DNA of 64,000 bases, taken from Pontibacter chinhatensis (GTDB taxonomy: Bacteria > Bacteroidota > Bacteroidia > Cytophagales > Hymenobacteraceae). Location: assembly GCF_900113285.1 (NCBI RefSeq), contig NZ_FOOT01000001.1:434001-498000 (forward strand). Reading direction: 5' to 3'. Of this stretch, positions 61,780-64,000 are shown one piece after another. The notes beneath the pieces were generated by a model. The model worked only from the letters and a program-made list of their open reading frames with translations. It was not told the DNA's origin and did no database searches. Position 1 is the stretch's first letter. Each line of letters begins with the position of its first letter. Made by a program: the position numbers and the translations under genes.

Positions 61780-64000
61780 TTATTCTACAAAAACTTTTCT
61801 ATCCTGAATAACCTTGAAACTCTCCACCATTTTCACCGATTCATGCACATCCTCTGTGAAAATAGCCACCATGGACCCAGGCTCCGCGTTCTCCAGCGCA
61901 AAGGCGATGGCCCGCATCTCGTTTGGAATTTGCTTCACTGGTTTGCTAGGATCTACATCGGCAATGCCTCTTAAAAGCGGCTCCAGGATCTCCTCCGGCT
62001 TACGGCCACGCAAATCACTGTCAAGGCGTACTATCACCTCATCAAAGATCTCAGCAGACACACGGCCTATCTGGTAAAAATCCTCCTCGCGCCTGTCGCC
62101 AACTGCGGCCACCACACCCACTTTCTTGGATACCTCCAGGGCGTTCATATACTCCCCGATGGCTTTGAGGCCACCCACGTTGTGGGCATAATCCACCAGC
62201 ACCTCAAAAGTCGGGAACTTAAACAGGTTCATGCGGCCCGGTGTCTTGTTAGGCGAAGGAATGAACGTGCGCAGCGATGTCTTGATATCCTCTATGTCAA
62301 AGTGCGAGATATAGCCGGCTAAAACGGCAGCCAGGATATTCTCGATGTTAAACCTTGCCTTGCCTCCAAAGGTTAGCGGCACATCGGCCACCCGATCAAT
62401 CCGGATCTTATAGCTGTTCTTGAAGATGGAAATAAAGCCATTCTCAAAAACTGCCGCCAACCCGCCTTTGGCAATATGCTTCAGAATGCGTGGGTTGTTC
62501 TCGTCCATGCTGAAGAAGGCTACTTTACTGCTCACTTCCTCAGCCATGGCATACACCAGGTCGTCATCGGCGTTAAGTATGGCGTATCCGTCCTTGCTCA
62601 CACTCTTTGCTACCACTGCCTTCAGTTGGGCCAGTTCTTCCAACGTATGAATATCTCCCAAACCAAGGTGATCAGAGCTAACGTTGGTCACAATGCCGAT
62701 ATCGCACTGATCGAAACCTAAGCCTGAGCGCAGCAAACCACCACGGGCACACTCCAGTACCGCAAAGTTCACGGTTGGGTCTTTCAGCACAAACTGGGCG
62801 CTGTAAGAACCCGTGGTATCGCCTTTCTCCAGCAACTTATCCTGAATGTAGATACCCTCGGTTGTAGTATAACCTACCTGGTAGCCTATGTGTTTTACCA
62901 TGTGCGCGATCAGGCGGGTGGTGGTGGTTTTACCATTGGTGCCCGTAACAGCGATAATCGGGATGCGGGCGGGCGCATGGCGTGGGAAAAGCATGTCCAT
63001 GACCGGTTCCGCTACGTTTCGGGGCAGGCCGTAGGTAGGCGAAATGTGCATCCGGAAGCCAGGAGCCGCGTTCACCTCCAACACAGCGCCACGCGCCTCA
63101 TTCAGTGGTATAGCGATATCGGTAGTCATCACGTCAATTCCGCAGATGTCCAGCCCTATTAATCCCGCTATGCGCTCGGCCATGAGCACGTTGTAGGGAT
63201 CTACCAGATCAGTTACGTCAGTTGCCGTGCCCCCTGTACTGATGTTGGCTGTGCTCTTCAGGTACAGCACCTCCCCTGCCGGCAGCACCGACGTAGTAGT
63301 AAGGTTTAGCTGCTTGAGCAAGTTCTGGGTATGCTTGTCCAGGTTTATCCTGGTAAGCGCCTTCTCATGGCCAATGCCGCGCCTCGGGTCTTTGTTCTCG
63401 CGTTCTATCAGCTGCTTAATTGTGGAGGTGCCATCGCCGGTAACCATTGCCGGGGTACGCTTGGCAGCTGCCACAAACTTGCCGTTTATCACCAGCAACC
63501 GGAAGTCAAAGCCCTGGATGTACTGCTCCACCATTACCCACTGCGAGTACTTTTTTGCTTCCTGAAAACCCTTCAGCGCATCCTTAAGGTTCGTGATATT
63601 GATGGTGGCCCCTTTCCCGTGGTTTCCGTCCAAGGGTTTGGTAACAACTGGGAAGCCAAGCCAGTCGATGGCCTTCTTCAGCTCTTCAGCCGTGCTTATG
63701 GTTCGTCCCTTCGGCACCGGTATGCCCGCCTCGTACAGTATATCCTTGGTGGCCTTCTTGTCTCCGGCTATCTCTACGGCAAAGCAGGCCGTGCCCGAAG
63801 TCATGGTGGCCTGTATACGCTTCTGGTTTACACCATAGCCCAGCTGTATGAGCGAATGGCGGTTGAGGCGGATATAGGGTATGCCGCGGCTTTTCGCCTC
63901 CGATACTATGGAGTAGGTACTAGGGCCAAAGTACTCATCCTCACGGATGTCGTGCAGGCGCGTGATATCCTCATTCAGGTTATACTTCTCGCCTTTTGCC
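61780..64000 (-). CDS. cphA: Cyanophycin synthetase (3' part; gene runs off the window)
   Basis: The reading frame stays open through the last base, so the N-terminus is outside. The first visible codons give EDEYFGPSTYSIVSEAKSRG and RLNRHSLIQLGYGVNQKRIQ, the conserved N-terminal region. About 739 residues are visible of an expected 870-900. The ATP-grasp domain has DGNHGKGATINI and MNTDIAIP-like segments. The C-terminal Mur-ligase domain has VTGTNGKTTTTRLIAHM and VDYAHNVGGL. It polymerises aspartate and arginine into a storage peptide. An internal ATG at 63804 is not the start. Confidence 0.93.
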   Translation of the reverse strand, partial: AKGEKYNLNEDITRLHDIREDEYFGPSTYSIVSEAKSRGIPYIRLNRHSLIQLGYGVNQKRIQATMTSGTACFAVEIAGDKKATKDILYEAGIPVPKGRTISTAEELKKAIDWLGFPVVTKPLDGNHGKGATINITNLKDALKGFQEAKKYSQWVMVEQYIQGFDFRLLVINGKFVAAAKRTPAMVTGDGTSTIKQLIERENKDPRRGIGHEKALTRINLDKHTQNLLKQLNLTTTSVLPAGEVLYLKSTANISTGGTATDVTDLVDPYNVLMAERIAGLIGLDICGIDVMTTDIAIPLNEARGAVLEVNAAPGFRMHISPTYGLPRNVAEPVMDMLFPRHAPARIPIIAVTGTNGKTTTTRLIAHMVKHIGYQVGYTTTEGIYIQDKLLEKGDTTGSYSAQFVLKDPTVNFAVLECARGGLLRSGLGFDQCDIGIVTNVSSDHLGLGDIHTLEELAQLKAVVAKSVSKDGYAILNADDDLVYAMAEEVSSKVAFFSMDENNPRILKHIAKGGLAAVFENGFISIFKNSYKIRIDRVADVPLTFGGKARFNIENILAAVLAGYISHFDIEDIKTSLRTFIPSPNKTPGRMNLFKFPTFEVLVDYAHNVGGLKAIGEYMNALEVSKKVGVVAAVGDRREEDFYQIGRVSAEIFDEVIVRLDSDLRGRKPEEILEPLLRGIADVDPSKPVKQIPNEMRAIAFALENAEPGSMVAIFTEDVHESVKMVESFKVIQDRKVFVE

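Larger units (their letters stand above)
1..64000. repeat. Dispersed heptamer AAGTATA / TATACTT (about 150 copies)
   Basis: Reading the whole window by eye I count about 77 AAGTATA and about 77 TATACTT on the plus strand, roughly one per 415 bases. Base composition alone predicts about 6. The variant AAGTATG/CATACTT occurs about 48 times, while AAGTATC and AAGTATT are rare, so the core is AAGTATR. Examples: 24-30, 37-43, 1030-1036, 1289-1295, 2691-2697, 13781-13787, 13788-13794, 16570-16576, 24309-24318 (palindromic form), 30187-30193, 56538-56595 (cluster), 57930-57946. Copies occur both between and inside genes. Some strongly conserved genes (efp, accB, accC, most of cphA) have almost none. 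The function is unknown. Counts are manual and may be off by several. Confidence 0.85.

Noticed and set aside
63804..63804. Taking the ATG at 63804 as the start of cyanophycin synthetase
   Set aside because: The open frame upstream encodes the conserved family N-terminal region and continues to the window edge, so the true start lies outside.
1..64000. Explaining TATACTT copies as promoters, because TATACTTTG resembles the TAnnTTTG -7 box
   Set aside because: The spacing is one base too long for the consensus, and most copies lie inside genes, in terminators or downstream of stops in both orientations. A few may still be promoters.
1..64000. Explaining the heptamer as a Chi or KOPS site
   Set aside because: Those motifs are strongly skewed to one strand of each replichore, whereas here the two orientations are about equal.

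Overview
The window is a chromosomal segment of a Bacteroidota bacterium, most likely order Cytophagales, family Hymenobacteraceae (Pontibacter-like). The evidence is a SusC/SusD pair, lineage-typical families (DUF4290, DUF5683, DUF6340, TIGR02757, DUF3109), lipoproteins with acidic residues after the lipobox Cys, TAnnTTTG-type promoter boxes upstream of several genes, and MurA with Asp in place of the fosfomycin-reactive Cys. Most of the sequence is tightly packed housekeeping and cell-envelope genes. I see no rRNA, tRNA, CRISPR array, prophage or intact insertion sequence.

Layout. 1-4.8 kb (minus strand): deoxyhypusine-synthase-like protein, SMR exporter, Crp/Fnr regulator, HslV, GH15 hydrolase. 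5-12.1 kb (plus): pyrG, yidC, a small membrane protein, two overlapping lipoprotein genes, a GH20 hexosaminidase. 12.3-13.8 kb: two YsnF/DUF2382 stress proteins. 14.1-19.0 kb: a likely operon of an MBL-fold hydrolase, parA, parB, a DUF5683 protein, dapB and lepB. 19.2-26.7 kb: a lipoprotein, mutS2, a YhcH-family protein, a MATE exporter, a GNAT, a HipA-like kinase overlapping a DUF3037 gene, a secreted protein. 26.8-34.1 kb: an S9 peptidase divergent from susC/susD. 34.1-41.8 kb: a repeat-filled gap, ftsH, a TIGR02757 gene, a GT87-like membrane protein, efp, accB, accC. 41.9-50.2 kb: a DUF6340-like lipoprotein, an M56 peptidase/BlaI pair with visible operators, small conserved proteins, a Sel1/ankyrin protein, a UvrD/PcrA helicase. 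50.3-58.8 kb: DUF4290 gene, murA, an ArsC-like protein, a TPR-like orphan, a 0.7-kb repeat-rich gap, ung, apaG, a methyltransferase. 58.9-64 kb: kdsA, a TPMT-like methyltransferase, a coiled-coil membrane protein, and the 3' part of cyanophycin synthetase running off the end.

The strongest unexplained signal is a dispersed heptamer, AAGTATA (complement TATACTT). A count by eye gives about 150 copies in 64 kb, near-equally on both strands, against roughly 6 expected from base composition. AAGTATG/CATACTT adds about 50. Copies lie in intergenic DNA and inside genes, where they are read as Ser-Ile, Ile-Leu, Lys-Tyr or Leu-Tyr-Phe and use codons such as ATA and TTA. In gaps they often form inverted pairs at the base, or in the loop, of terminator hairpins. 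This is how DNA-uptake sequences of Neisseria and Haemophilus behave, so a DNA-uptake or genome-maintenance motif is a reasonable hypothesis. Nothing in the window proves a function.

Other points of interest: the HipA-like kinase/DUF3037 pair, tandem BlaI operators upstream of blaI, a 175-bp REP-like composite element, and several families of short-word inverted repeats in gaps.
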